Assembly: GCA_043421945.1 (NCBI GenBank)
Contig: JBHOGO010000006.1
Span: forward strand, 35,533-99,532
Source of the DNA: Thaumasiovibrio sp043421945
GTDB taxonomy: Bacteria > Pseudomonadota > Gammaproteobacteria > Enterobacterales > Vibrionaceae
Length of the DNA: 64,000 nucleotides
Direction: 5' to 3'
Below the pieces are notes generated by a model, which worked only from the letters and a program-made list of their open reading frames with translations, had not been told where the DNA came from and searched no databases. Each line of letters starts with the position of its first letter. Position 1 is the stretch's first letter. Positions 17,116 to 26,392 of the stretch are shown here, piece by piece. The position numbers were made by a program, and so were the translations under genes.

Positions 17116-18084
17116 ATGAAAGGAATCAGCACTTTATCCTCTATTGCTATTGCGGCTGCAATGATGTTTTCTGCAACGACAGCGTTAGCTGACACCGCTA
17201 AAGTGGCCGTTTCTCAGATTGTTGAACACCCTGCATTAGATGCCACCCGACAAGGTCTTTTAGACGGCTTGGAAGCAAAAGGGTATAAGCAAGGTGAAAA
17301 TCTCGAGTTTAGTTACCAAACAGCACAAGGTAACCCTGCTATTGCGGTACAAATTGCTAAGCAGTTTGTCGGAGAGCGCCCTGATGTCTTAGTTGGGATT
17401 GCAACACCGACAGCTCAAGCTCTTGCTGCATCAACGAAATCTATTCCCGTTGTTTTTACCGCTGTTACCGACCCCGTTGGCGCAAAGTTAGTTAAGCAGC
17501 TTGAGCAACCTGGCAGCAACGTAACGGGTCTTTCTGACCTTTCTAATGTGGCTCAGCATGTTGAACTCATGCAAGAAATTATTCCTGACCTCAAAAACAT
17601 CGGTGTTGTTTATAACCCAGGTGAAGCGAACTCTGTTGCTTTAGTTGAACTTCTTCAAGAAGCCGCTCAGGCTCGTGGTCTAAACGTCGTTGAAGGTACC
17701 GCACTAAAATCAGCTGACGTGATGTCTGCGGCTCAGATTGTGGCATCAAAATCAGAGGTTATTTACGCCCCTACTGATAATACAGTTGCATCGGCGATCG
17801 AAGCGCTGGTCAATGCGGGCAATCAAATGAAAACACCGATCATCGGTGCAGAAACTTCATACGTTAAAAGTGGTGCACTTGCGGCTCTAGGCTTTGATTA
17901 CTATCAAGTTGGTGTGCAAACTGCCGCTTACGTTGATGCGATCCTTAAAGGCGAAAAGCCAGGCAACCTCGATGTTAAGATTGCCGAAGGATCTGATCTT
18001 GCGATCAACCTAATAACAGCAGAAAAAATTGGCCTAACCGTACCAGCAAGTGTTTTAGAACGTGCAAGCAGCATCGAAGAGTAA
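17116..18084 (+). CDS. ABC importer substrate-binding protein (ABC_sub_bind family)
   Basis: A 322-residue periplasmic protein with a clear signal peptide (cleavage after TTALA, about residue 25). It belongs to the ABC_sub_bind (TrpX-like) family, shown by GYKQGENLEFSYQTAQGNP, VGIATPTAQALA, PVVFTAVTDPVGAKLV and GALAALGFDYYQVG. Relatives bind aromatic amino acids or similar small molecules; the ligand here cannot be told. The start has AAGGAG 7 bases upstream. It leads a three-gene unit with a permease and an ATPase. A hairpin between it and the permease probably raises the level of this subunit. Confidence 0.92.
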   Translation: MKGISTLSSIAIAAAMMFSATTALADTAKVAVSQIVEHPALDATRQGLLDGLEAKGYKQGENLEFSYQTAQGNPAIAVQIAKQFVGERPDVLVGIATPTAQALAASTKSIPVVFTAVTDPVGAKLVKQLEQPGSNVTGLSDLSNVAQHVELMQEIIPDLKNIGVVYNPGEANSVALVELLQEAAQARGLNVVEGTALKSADVMSAAQIVASKSEVIYAPTDNTVASAIEALVNAGNQMKTPIIGAETSYVKSGALAALGFDYYQVGVQTAAYVDAILKGEKPGNLDVKIAEGSDLAINLITAEKIGLTVPASVLERASSIEE

Positions 18085-18103
18085 TTAAAAAAACAGTAGT
18101 ATC

Positions 18104-18127
18104 GAGAGGCAGGAATGCCTCTCTTTT
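18104..18127 (+). terminator. Intercistronic hairpin in the ABC operon
   Basis: GAGAGGCA-GGAA-TGCCTCTC followed by TTTT: a perfect 8-bp stem with a GNRA-type tetraloop. Its place between binding-protein and permease genes fits an attenuator or a 3' stabiliser for the first cistron. Confidence 0.75.
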
Positions 18128-18150
18128 AGTAAGAGAACAAGGAGTTGTTG

Positions 18151-19038
18151 ATGTCTCTATTTGCCTTCCTAGGCACATTGGAAATTGGGTTAATCTATGG
18201 CCTCGTTGCTTTAGGCGTTTACCTCACATTTCGTGTCCTAGATTTCCCCGATTTATCTGTCGACGGTAGCTTCCCAATGGGCGCAGCTGTTGCCGCCACC
18301 GCTATAGTCTCAGGCATTAACCCTTGGTTAGCTACCGTGATGGCACTGTTTGCAGGTGCTGCTTGTGGCTTAGTCACTGCTTTTCTAGCCATTCGTTGTG
18401 GCATACTGCATCTACTCGCCAGTATCTTAACCATGATAGCGGCCTTCTCGATTAACATCCGTATTATGGGGCGTCCCAACCTTGCTCTGCTAGGGGAAGA
18501 GACTATTTTCACACCGCTCCAAGAGTGGAATATTGACCCAACCTACGGACAACTTGGCATGGTTGCCCTTCTGGTTATCCTAAGTGGGCTATTTGTTGTT
18601 CGCCTTTTAAGTAGTGACTTCGGACTTGCCCTACGTGCAACAGGCGTGAATAGCCGCATGGTATCGGCACAAGGTGGTAGCACTGGCTTCATGACTTATT
18701 TTGGCCTTGCCTTGTCTAACGGCTTTGTTGCTTTCGGGGGAGCATTGTTCGCACAAACCAATAGTTTTGCCGATGTGACCTCTGGTGCAGGCACCATTGT
18801 TGTTGGTCTCGCTGCCGTTATTCTTGGTCAAACGTTACTTCCAGGCCGCAAAATTTGGGTTGCTGTCGTCGCCGTCGTCTTAGGCTCTATTATTTATCGC
18901 CTTGCAGTTGCATTCGCGCTCAGTAGCGGGATGTTTGGCCTTCAAGCATCCGATCTTAACCTCATTACAGCAGCCCTCGTTGCGGTAGCATTAATTGCAC
19001 CCAAAATGAAGTCTGGCATTCAAGCTAAGCGCGCATAA
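18151..19038 (+). CDS. ABC importer permease
   Basis: A 295-residue inner-membrane protein of the BPD_transp_2 type with about 8-9 hydrophobic segments, ending in a short basic tail (KSGIQAKRA). It carries typical patterns such as LDFPDLSVDGSFPMGAAVAA and LGQTLLPGRKIW. The ATG at 18151 is 6 bases after AAGGAG; a TTG two codons upstream is less likely. It would form the translocation channel of the importer with the ATPase encoded 10 bases downstream and the binding protein upstream. Confidence 0.92.
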   Translation: MSLFAFLGTLEIGLIYGLVALGVYLTFRVLDFPDLSVDGSFPMGAAVAATAIVSGINPWLATVMALFAGAACGLVTAFLAIRCGILHLLASILTMIAAFSINIRIMGRPNLALLGEETIFTPLQEWNIDPTYGQLGMVALLVILSGLFVVRLLSSDFGLALRATGVNSRMVSAQGGSTGFMTYFGLALSNGFVAFGGALFAQTNSFADVTSGAGTIVVGLAAVILGQTLLPGRKIWVAVVAVVLGSIIYRLAVAFALSSGMFGLQASDLNLITAALVAVALIAPKMKSGIQAKRA

Positions 19039-19048
19039 AGGAGGCGTC

Positions 19049-19843
19049 ATGATAGAAATTAACAATCTACAAGTCACCTTCAATGCAGGGACGATTCTTG
19101 AAAATAAAGCCCTACGCGGCGTTTCACTACAAGTGCCAGAAAAGCAATTTGTTACCGTCATTGGCTCCAATGGTGCGGGTAAATCAACGTTACTCGGTGC
19201 AGTCAGTGGTGAAACACCTATCGCTGGCGGAAATGTAAGTATCGACAATGTCGATGTGACTCGCTGGCCTGTACACCGCCGTGCACAGTACGCTGCTCGT
19301 GTTTTTCAAGACCCTCTTGCTGGAACATGTGCCTCACTGACCATTGAAGAGAATATGGCGTTGGCTTATCGCCGTGGTCATCAACGGGGTTGGAAGCTGG
19401 CACTCAGTGGCAATCGACGTAAAAAGTTCCAAGATCGCATTAGCATTCTTGGCCTTGGCCTAGAGGATCGCCTTGGCGATAGCATCGGATTATTATCAGG
19501 TGGACAACGACAAGCGGTCAGCTTGGTAATGGCGACGCTCTCTGATAGCCGTTTATTACTGCTCGATGAACATACCGCTGCATTAGACCCACGCATGGCA
19601 GCCTTTGTAATTGAACTGACGAATAAGGTTGTCAAAGAGTTCGATCTTACCGTCATGATGGTCACGCATTCGATGAAAGATGCATTAGCCTGTGGAGACC
19701 GAACGATCATGCTTCACCAAGGTGAGATTGTTCTCGATGTCGCTGGCGAAGAACGCGCATCACTGGATGTACCGCACCTGCTTGAAATGTTTAGTAAGGT
19801 CCGTGGTGAAGAGCTGGCTGATGATAGCTTATTACTTGGATAA
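19049..19843 (+). CDS. ABC importer ATPase
   Basis: A 264-residue nucleotide-binding subunit that powers the importer on the cytoplasmic face. Walker A is GSNGAGKST, the signature is LSGGQRQAV, and Walker B is LLLLDEHTAALDP, with the switch His in VTHSM. The Q-loop is VFQDPLAGT. The start follows AAAGGAGG. It closes the three-gene unit. A 10-bp hairpin without a T run (19904-19931) lies downstream. Confidence 0.95.
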   Translation: MIEINNLQVTFNAGTILENKALRGVSLQVPEKQFVTVIGSNGAGKSTLLGAVSGETPIAGGNVSIDNVDVTRWPVHRRAQYAARVFQDPLAGTCASLTIEENMALAYRRGHQRGWKLALSGNRRKKFQDRISILGLGLEDRLGDSIGLLSGGQRQAVSLVMATLSDSRLLLLDEHTAALDPRMAAFVIELTNKVVKEFDLTVMMVTHSMKDALACGDRTIMLHQGEIVLDVAGEERASLDVPHLLEMFSKVRGEELADDSLLLG

Positions 19844-19903
19844 TAAAGCTTGGATAGCAACTAACCGGATTAAAAATTTCGGGAATTAAAAGTGCTCGGA
19901 TTG

Positions 19904-19931
19904 GGCTGAGTGAGACGAAAATCACTCAGCC
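19904..19931 (+). terminator. Hairpin after the ABC operon
   Basis: GGCTGAGTGA and TCACTCAGCC pair perfectly over 10 bp with an 8-nt loop. The following sequence (tatactccc) is not a good U tract. Confidence 0.5.
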
Positions 19932-20075
19932 TATACTCCCATCATCTGCGAGCATCTAGAAGCCCTCCACGGGACAACTCACTTGTCATCTTTAATACCA
20001 AGTCTATCAATAAAATTCACTCAATAATTATCCAGTGTCTATACTGTTGCATAATGTCGTATTAGGAATGTTACT

Positions 20076-20894
20076 ATGCTGCGTTTTGCCCTCCCCTTCG
20101 CTTTACTGACCTCATTCGCTGCCTCTGCACAAACGAATAGTGCCCCAAACGATCAGCCAGCAACGCTCACTCCCTGTTCAACACTCAAGATCACCGGCAA
20201 CGCAGAGTACCCACCAATACTATGGCGTGATCCACATGAAACGGGAGCGATTACAGGCTTAGCGCGCGAAATATTAGAAATAGCCTTTGAAGGAACGGGG
20301 ATAACGCTAACTTTTGAAGACGTTGGTGTGTGGGCTCGTGCGCAAAAAGAGGTCCGTATTGGTCGGATGGATATGCTAGCAGGTGCCTTTATTACGGATG
20401 ATCGTCAAACTTGGATGGACTATATACTTCCTGCCTTTACCGATGTCCCCAGTGTGATTTGGACACCAAATGATAGTGACCTCCAATACAACGAATTGAA
20501 TGATCTCAAACCCCATAAGGGGGGGACGCTGGTCGATAACAGCTTTGGGCAAGAATTCGACCAATATGCTACCAACCACCTTAACATCGACTATAACAAC
20601 TCCATTTCCAACGCTTTTAGGATGCTAGAAGCTGGTCGTTATGATTACGTTGTCTTTGAACTCTACCAAGGAAAAGCCATACAAGAAGTCATTGGGCTTT
20701 CTGACCAAGTCATACCGAGAGATCCGCCTATCTCGATTGAAGGTCTCTATTTTACCCTATCCAAAGCGTCTGAATGCAATACACCAGCGCTTCAAGCGTT
20801 CCTTGCGAGCAAAGTAAGCGAGATGATCGCCTCGAACCTCTTCGACACTTTACTAATTGAACATACGCATCGCTGGGCTGGGCAGCAGAAGTAG
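20076..20894 (+). CDS. Orphan SBP_bac_3-like periplasmic binding protein
   Basis: A 272-residue protein with a signal peptide (cleaved after ASA, about residue 18). The mature part has the fold pattern of family 3 solute-binding proteins: LKITGNAEYPPILW at the start, a GLAREILEIAFEGTGI segment, and a domain-crossing region around GTLVDNSFGQEFDQYA. Two Cys residues (about 33 and 233) could form a disulfide. No permease or ATPase is adjacent, so it may serve a distant transporter or act as a sensor. The start has AGGAA 7 bases upstream. The ligand is unknown. Confidence 0.8.
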   Translation: MLRFALPFALLTSFAASAQTNSAPNDQPATLTPCSTLKITGNAEYPPILWRDPHETGAITGLAREILEIAFEGTGITLTFEDVGVWARAQKEVRIGRMDMLAGAFITDDRQTWMDYILPAFTDVPSVIWTPNDSDLQYNELNDLKPHKGGTLVDNSFGQEFDQYATNHLNIDYNNSISNAFRMLEAGRYDYVVFELYQGKAIQEVIGLSDQVIPRDPPISIEGLYFTLSKASECNTPALQAFLASKVSEMIASNLFDTLLIEHTHRWAGQQK

Positions 20895-20955
20895 TTGCCT
20901 AAACTCTACTTCCTGCACCGTCGCTGAACAGCCTTCACCTCACTCCGTGAATCAG

Positions 20956-20983
20956 TACATACATTCTTGAATGTATGTATAAT
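20956..20983 (+). promoter_or_regulatory. AcrR-like operator overlapping a -10 box
   Basis: TACATACATTC (20956-20966) and GAATGTATGTA (20969-20979) form a perfect 11-bp dyad around TT. A TATAAT (20978-20983) overlaps its right edge, so a bound repressor would block transcription starting near 20990. The arms are those I recall for the E. coli AcrR box. Confidence 0.82.
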
Positions 20984-21019
20984 AACCAGCAATTACATTT
21001 ATTGAGTGAGCAAAACCTT

Positions 21020-22330
21020 ATGTTGTCTATTCGTCGTTTTTGGTGGCTAATCATTCCCGCTGGCTTCATTGTTGTCATTTTTTACCGACTTGCGGAGATT
21101 AAATCGACGACCACAGCGATGGTGTTCGTCGAGCAGCCACCCACACGCGTTGAAGCGATCCAAGTTCAACCAACCTCACTGATAAAATGGGTATTCTCTG
21201 AAGGGACCGTCCAAGCGCAACAAAAAGCATATCTCGATTTCGAATTGGGTGGGAAGGTTGAGAGTATAGCAACACTTAGGGATGGTACCCGACTCCGTGA
21301 AGGTTCGCGGGTTTTTGGCCCGGCTGATGGGTCTCGCCATGGTCAGCTATTAGCTCAAATTGACAGTCGAGATAATCTCGCCATCGTGCAAGGGCTAGAA
21401 GCAAGGCTACAAAGCATGCACTCTCAAAAAAATGAAGCAGAAATTCGATTAACGCAAGCCCAAAATGAACGTCAATTAAGCCAACAAAATTTTGTGCGTA
21501 TGAGTGAAGTTTACGAACGTGGCGTAATATCACAAGACGAATTTGACCGTATTAAAACGGCAGATCTCAATGCAAATGCAGCCGTTAAAGCTGCGGAAAG
21601 TGGCATCGAATCACTCTCATCTGAAATCACTAGCCTGATCTCAGAACTAAACCGTGCAACACTGAGCCTCGAAAAAACGAGCCTATTTGCCCCATTTGAC
21701 GGTGTCATTACCGCGATGAACATCTCTGAGAATAATCACTACTATGCACCTATGGGTGGCGTTAGTGATAAAGAACGTGAGACTAGCTCCGCAATTGTAC
21801 TCGTTGATGACTCACAGCTGGAAGTACAGCTAGAAATCAACGTGAATGATGCAAAGCTGTTGGCTGAAGGGCAAACGGTTTATCTTGCTAGTGATGATGA
21901 ACGCCTTTACCTTGCTGAGCGAAATCAAACCCTCAATGATGAAATAACAAGTGGTGTTATTTGGTCGGTCAGCCCTTCTATCAGCCTGCAACGCCGTACA
22001 CAAACGGTAAAAGTACGAATCCAACATAACACAACGGCATTAAAAGAAGGGCAATTCGTACGCGCATGGATAGCTGCACAACAGAGTGACGATATCATTA
22101 CTTTGCCACTACAGGCTCTGTCATTTAATCACGGCACTCCGTTTGTATATGTAATTGAAGCTGAAAGCCAGGTTGTGGAGCGTAGAGATATCACCACTGG
22201 TGTACAAGGTATCGATAGCATCGAAGTCACCTCTGGGCTTGCTCCTCATGAACAGATTGTTGTGCGTGGTCAACACCTCCTAATTAATGGTGCCAAAGTC
22301 ACCATCATTGATGTCGAAGGGGGCAAATAA
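21020..22330 (+). CDS. RND efflux pump periplasmic adaptor
   Basis: A 436-residue membrane-fusion (HlyD/AcrA-like) protein. The frame is open to 20975, but that ATG lies within the operator and overlaps the -10, so the ATG at 21020, about 30 bases after the inferred transcription start, is chosen. Residues 1-22 form a membrane anchor. A lipoyl/barrel-sandwich domain starts at FSEGTVQAQQKAYLDFELGGKV. A long coiled-coil hairpin (residues about 105-220, rich in Q, E and S) and the beta-barrel follow. It would bridge the pump and an outer-membrane channel, probably TolC encoded elsewhere. Its stop overlaps the start of the pump gene. Confidence 0.9.
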   Translation: MLSIRRFWWLIIPAGFIVVIFYRLAEIKSTTTAMVFVEQPPTRVEAIQVQPTSLIKWVFSEGTVQAQQKAYLDFELGGKVESIATLRDGTRLREGSRVFGPADGSRHGQLLAQIDSRDNLAIVQGLEARLQSMHSQKNEAEIRLTQAQNERQLSQQNFVRMSEVYERGVISQDEFDRIKTADLNANAAVKAAESGIESLSSEITSLISELNRATLSLEKTSLFAPFDGVITAMNISENNHYYAPMGGVSDKERETSSAIVLVDDSQLEVQLEINVNDAKLLAEGQTVYLASDDERLYLAERNQTLNDEITSGVIWSVSPSISLQRRTQTVKVRIQHNTTALKEGQFVRAWIAAQQSDDIITLPLQALSFNHGTPFVYVIEAESQVVERRDITTGVQGIDSIEVTSGLAPHEQIVVRGQHLLINGAKVTIIDVEGGK

Positions 22331-25300
22331 TGGTCACAATGAGTAAAAAGCTATTTGTTGAAACGCTATTTGCCCGACTAATGCTCGGAATGTTGTTGCT
22401 CGCTGGCGTGCTGAGTTACAACAACATGGTGCGTGAGAATTACCCTGACCTCGAAATCCCCTCTGCTATCGTCATGACTTATTGGCCAGGAGCAGCTCCA
22501 GAGCAGATCGAAAAAGAAATCACAAAGTACCTAGAAGATGAAATTGTTAGTTTGAAAGGATTAAAGTCTTTTTCGAGCGGATCTTATAACTCTTACTCTA
22601 TTGTATCGGTCGAGTTCGATGCCGATATGCCCGTAAGCGAAGCGATGCCATTGCTGCGTGCCGCTGTTGACAAAGCAGCTGCACATTTTCCAGCCGGCCA
22701 AGGGATAGAAAAATCTGATATCGAAGAGATGTCAGTGTCCAATATGCCAATAATAAGCTTCGCTTTGAGTGGTGATGTGGATGATATGTTGCTCTCTGAT
22801 ACCGCAAAAAGCCTGCAGTCTGCCCTCGAAAGCTTATCTCTCGTTAAGAAAGTGAATATCAGCGGTCTGCGTGAAAAAAGCCTTCATATTCGCCTTAACC
22901 CTCCACAACTTAGAAATCTCGGTATCTCCCCTATCGTCGTTCGTGATCGCCTTCAGTCCGCAAATATCGATATGGCATGGGGCGAGTTTGAAGCTGATGA
23001 AAACACCTTTAACCTCTATCTCGCCGGACGTTTCGATAATGTCACTCGCGTTGAACAACTGCCAATCATTCAAATCGATGAAAACCGTACTGTTAGGTTG
23101 GGTGAAATCGCTGATGTCAGCATGCGGCTTGATAGAGAAAAAAGCCGTACTTTCTTTAGTCTTAATGGCAGCGAGTTAGAACCAGGCGTGACACTAGATG
23201 TTTTAAAAAGACCTGGAGCCGATACTTTTGCAGTCATCGAGCAGGCATTATCACTCGCTGACAAATATACACACGCTAATTGGCCACAAGCATTAAACCT
23301 CACCCACGTGAGTGATGATGGTGAGCTTATCGAGCTGGCATTCAATGATATCTCTAGCTCAATGAAGCAAGCTGTCGTCATTGTTTTTCTCGTTTTAATG
23401 CTGCTCCTGAGTTGGCGTGAAGCGCTTATCGCAGGTCTGGCATTACCGGTTACTATACTGGGTGTATTGGCGGTCATGGCAGCAATGGGGTATAGCTTCA
23501 ACTCCATGATAATGATCGGCATGGTGCTAGCGCTCGGCTTAATGGTTGATGTCTTTATCCTTGTAATGGAAGGCATGCACGAAAACTTATACGTGCAAAA
23601 AAAGACGTTCTCAGACGCTGCGCTAACGACCGTGAAACAATTCATTCTGCCTGCTAGCGCCGGGCAACTCACCACTATCCTTGCAATGCTACCCATGATG
23701 ATGATTGGCGGCATCGACGGCAAGTTCATTCGGATCCTACCGATTACCATTACCGTCACCTTATTGATGAGCTTACTGGTTGCGTTTTTGATCTGCCTAC
23801 CGTTATCGAGCTACATATTAAGCAACGTCAACAAGCACCAAAAACCGCTGCTTATTGACGTATTATCCACACGTTACCGTGCTGCATTGAGCCAGTGGTT
23901 GTCGACCTACGTGGTTAAACGCCGCCGCTACGCTCTAGGTTGGGTAACCGGCGCTTTTTCGCTATTCGTTATCGCTATTATTGTTGCGGGCATGCTGCCA
24001 TCAGAAATGTACCCAGAAGCCGATGACCGTAAGATTGGGGTATCAATAGAACTTGCCCCCGATGCGACCCTAGAACAATCGCAGCGTGTTGCAGATAAAG
24101 CGGGGGAATTCCTACGTCATCAAGATTGGATAGAGAAAATGATCGCCTATGTGGGTGCTAAAAGTCCGATGACAACCGCCAACCTCAATGATGCCTTACT
24201 CCCTTCAGAAGTATGGAACCAAGTCGGGTTTAGCCTAACGTTATATCCGAAAGAACAACGCGAGAAACTGTCCTATGATTACTTACCGGCGATTCGTGAG
24301 GGATTGAATCGTGTCCTGCATGATGAGCCGGGGCTTTCGATAAAATTAGTTCATATTGGTGGAAACCCTGACACCTCAGCTCCAATTCAAGTTGATCTCA
24401 TTGGTGAGGACTACAATGAACTCATCGATATTGCTACAAACGTAAAACGAGCTCTGAGCGCCATTCCGGGGAGTAGTGATGTCAGCGATAATTTAGGACC
24501 AGTGCTTCACGAAATCCGCTTTACACTCAAACCTGAAATGTTGAGCTTCCACGGCATTAATGAAGCGGAGGTTGCACAGCAAATCCGTATCGCGATGGAA
24601 GAAGATGAAATTGGTTATTACAAAGTCGACGGCATCGATGATGACCCTAAAATCCGCCTCAGTATTGCTTGGCCAAGCCGTCAAGGAGAGCTTGGCGGAC
24701 CACGTCATCTGGCTGAAATGAATTTATTGCGAATCATCAACCAACGTGGAGAAGCGATTCCTTTTGGTGAACTTGTCTCCTACGAGATCACTGAGGTTCC
24801 AAGAGTTTTCGTGCACCGCGATGGACAAAGGACGGTGACTGTCAACGCGAGAGCAGAAGGTAAAACGGCCAATGAGATCGTGACAGAACTCATGCCCGTC
24901 GTTGAAAACATGTCACAAGCATGGCCACAAGGTTACCGCTACCAATTCGGCGGTGAAGTCTCAAAGGCTGACGATAGCTATGGTCAGATGGGAATGGCTT
25001 TTATGCTCGCCATGTTTTCCATTTACGTACTACTGACTCTCATGTTTGGCTCTTTTGTTCAGCCAGCGATCATTATCCTTATTGTACCTTTAGCATTAAT
25101 TGGTACTTTCTTGGGCTACTTTTTGTCAGGAACCCCAATGTCCTTCTCTGGCTTGATCGGTATTGTTTCCCTAGCGGGTATTGCGGTGAACAACGGTATT
25201 GTCCTTGTTGATACGATGAATCAACACCGCCTGTCTGGGGAAAGTATCTTGCAAGCAGCTGCGCTGGGCGCGGCAGATAGGCTCAGACCGATAATCAGTA

Positions 25301-25494
25301 CAAGCTTAACCACAGTGCTAAGCCTATTACCTTTAGCATACAGCGATCCGCAGTGGTACCCACTTTGTATGGCGATTATATACGGACTCATAGCCGCTAC
25401 AATTATTGCGGTTGTTATCATTCCTGCACTGTATGTATTATTAACGCAAAGTAATAGCATTGCAGATGGCACATCACAGCAAGCAACCTATTGA
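22330..25494 (+). CDS. RND efflux pump inner-membrane transporter
   Basis: A 1054-residue AcrB-superfamily proton antiporter with 12 predicted membrane segments and two large periplasmic loops. Typical motifs are YWPGAAPEQIEKEIT in the first porter loop, GMVLALGLMVDVFILVMEG in TM4 with the proton-relay Asp, and GIVSLAGIAVNNGIVLVDTMN in the second half. The start overlaps the adaptor stop (TAATG), so they are co-translated. Substrates cannot be inferred. A 15-bp hairpin lies between this gene and the repressor gene downstream. Confidence 0.93.
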   Translation: MVTMSKKLFVETLFARLMLGMLLLAGVLSYNNMVRENYPDLEIPSAIVMTYWPGAAPEQIEKEITKYLEDEIVSLKGLKSFSSGSYNSYSIVSVEFDADMPVSEAMPLLRAAVDKAAAHFPAGQGIEKSDIEEMSVSNMPIISFALSGDVDDMLLSDTAKSLQSALESLSLVKKVNISGLREKSLHIRLNPPQLRNLGISPIVVRDRLQSANIDMAWGEFEADENTFNLYLAGRFDNVTRVEQLPIIQIDENRTVRLGEIADVSMRLDREKSRTFFSLNGSELEPGVTLDVLKRPGADTFAVIEQALSLADKYTHANWPQALNLTHVSDDGELIELAFNDISSSMKQAVVIVFLVLMLLLSWREALIAGLALPVTILGVLAVMAAMGYSFNSMIMIGMVLALGLMVDVFILVMEGMHENLYVQKKTFSDAALTTVKQFILPASAGQLTTILAMLPMMMIGGIDGKFIRILPITITVTLLMSLLVAFLICLPLSSYILSNVNKHQKPLLIDVLSTRYRAALSQWLSTYVVKRRRYALGWVTGAFSLFVIAIIVAGMLPSEMYPEADDRKIGVSIELAPDATLEQSQRVADKAGEFLRHQDWIEKMIAYVGAKSPMTTANLNDALLPSEVWNQVGFSLTLYPKEQREKLSYDYLPAIREGLNRVLHDEPGLSIKLVHIGGNPDTSAPIQVDLIGEDYNELIDIATNVKRALSAIPGSSDVSDNLGPVLHEIRFTLKPEMLSFHGINEAEVAQQIRIAMEEDEIGYYKVDGIDDDPKIRLSIAWPSRQGELGGPRHLAEMNLLRIINQRGEAIPFGELVSYEITEVPRVFVHRDGQRTVTVNARAEGKTANEIVTELMPVVENMSQAWPQGYRYQFGGEVSKADDSYGQMGMAFMLAMFSIYVLLTLMFGSFVQPAIIILIVPLALIGTFLGYFLSGTPMSFSGLIGIVSLAGIAVNNGIVLVDTMNQHRLSGESILQAAALGAADRLRPIISTSLTTVLSLLPLAYSDPQWYPLCMAIIYGLIAATIIAVVIIPALYVLLTQSNSIADGTSQQATY

Positions 25495-25509
25495 CAGAAT
25501 GCTAGGAGT

Positions 25510-25547
25510 AGTCACACGCTGCTAGTAAACATTAGCAGTGTGTGACT
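25510..25547 (+). other. 15-bp intercistronic hairpin between pump and repressor genes
   Basis: AGTCACACGCTGCTA (25510-25524) and TAGCAGTGTGTGACT (25533-25547) pair over 15 bp with one G-T pair and an 8-nt loop. No T run follows, so it may be an mRNA processing or stability element rather than a terminator. Confidence 0.7.
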
Positions 25548-25571
25548 AAAAGAAGAGAACCAGAAGAATTC

Positions 25572-26177
25572 ATGGCTAGGAAAAGCAAAGAAGACGCAGA
25601 GAAAACCCGCGTACAGCTACTTGATTCAGCATTAATCGTCATGGCTGAAAAAGGGCTAGTGAAGACGACCCTTTCCGATATTGCAAGCCACGCAGGGGTT
25701 ACCCGTGGTGCTATTTATTGGCATTTCAAAGACAAGGACGACCTGCTTGATGCTATTTGGGTACAGATTTTCATGCCATTCTCAGGGCTATTTGATAAAA
25801 TTTCCGTCACAGATGGTCATAAACTGCCCGAAGTATTAATTGAGATAGCGAAGTTACTCGCTAACGAAATACTCAGCAATCAACGGCTTCAATCAATGAT
25901 AAAGCTATCCCATCAAGGGCTTGCAGATAGTGAATACCTGTCTCGAACGCGACAGCAGCGCATCAAGGAAAATTTAGGGTTAGAAGAAGCATTCGAAAGA
26001 GTGCGAAAGCAAGGTCGCCTCAATGATCACTTAACACCTTTAGATGCCTACGTTATCTATAGAGGGTTTATCAACGGTATCTTTCAGCAGTGGATTATCA
26101 CTCCTGAAAGTATCATTAATGCAAACTTTGACGCTCTCGCCCTGAGCTTGAGCGCTGCGCTATTTAAACAGCCATAA
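25572..26177 (+). CDS. TetR-family repressor, AcrR-like
   Basis: A 201-residue regulator. The N-terminal DNA-binding domain is very similar to E. coli AcrR: MARKSKEDAEKTR at the start and GVTRGAIYWHFKDKDDLL in the recognition-helix region. The C-terminal part should bind pump substrates as inducers. An in-frame ATG ten codons upstream lies in the 15-bp hairpin; the start at 25572 matches the family start. It probably represses the upstream pump operon by binding the operator at 20956-20979. As it lies downstream in the same direction, it may also be part of that transcript. Confidence 0.92.
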   Translation: MARKSKEDAEKTRVQLLDSALIVMAEKGLVKTTLSDIASHAGVTRGAIYWHFKDKDDLLDAIWVQIFMPFSGLFDKISVTDGHKLPEVLIEIAKLLANEILSNQRLQSMIKLSHQGLADSEYLSRTRQQRIKENLGLEEAFERVRKQGRLNDHLTPLDAYVIYRGFINGIFQQWIITPESIINANFDALALSLSAALFKQP

Positions 26178-26219
26178 TTCATTAGAAAATAAGCGCCCAT
26201 CACAGCCTTTAAACACAAG

Positions 26220-26252
26220 AAGCTCATAGAATCATATGCTATGAGCTTTTAT
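26220..26252. terminator. Terminator between tetR and yfbV
   Basis: AAGCTCATAG and CTATGAGCTT pair over 10 bp with a 9-nt loop, then TT-atatt. It lies between convergent genes and could serve both. Confidence 0.75.
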
Positions 26253-26392
26253 ATTCGCAGTCACTTCACAGGTGTTCGGGCGGAGTATTCAAGGCAATAG
26301 CTCAATACAAAAACTCTGCATTATAGTAAAGGCGAGTCTTAGAGACTCACCGGAAAAACCAACCTAAATGCAGCGACTCTTGGAAGCTAGAC

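Noticed and set aside
20975..21019. Longer N-terminus of the RND adaptor from the ATG at 20975
   Set aside because: That codon lies inside the AcrR-like operator and beside the -10, so it would be upstream of the transcription start.
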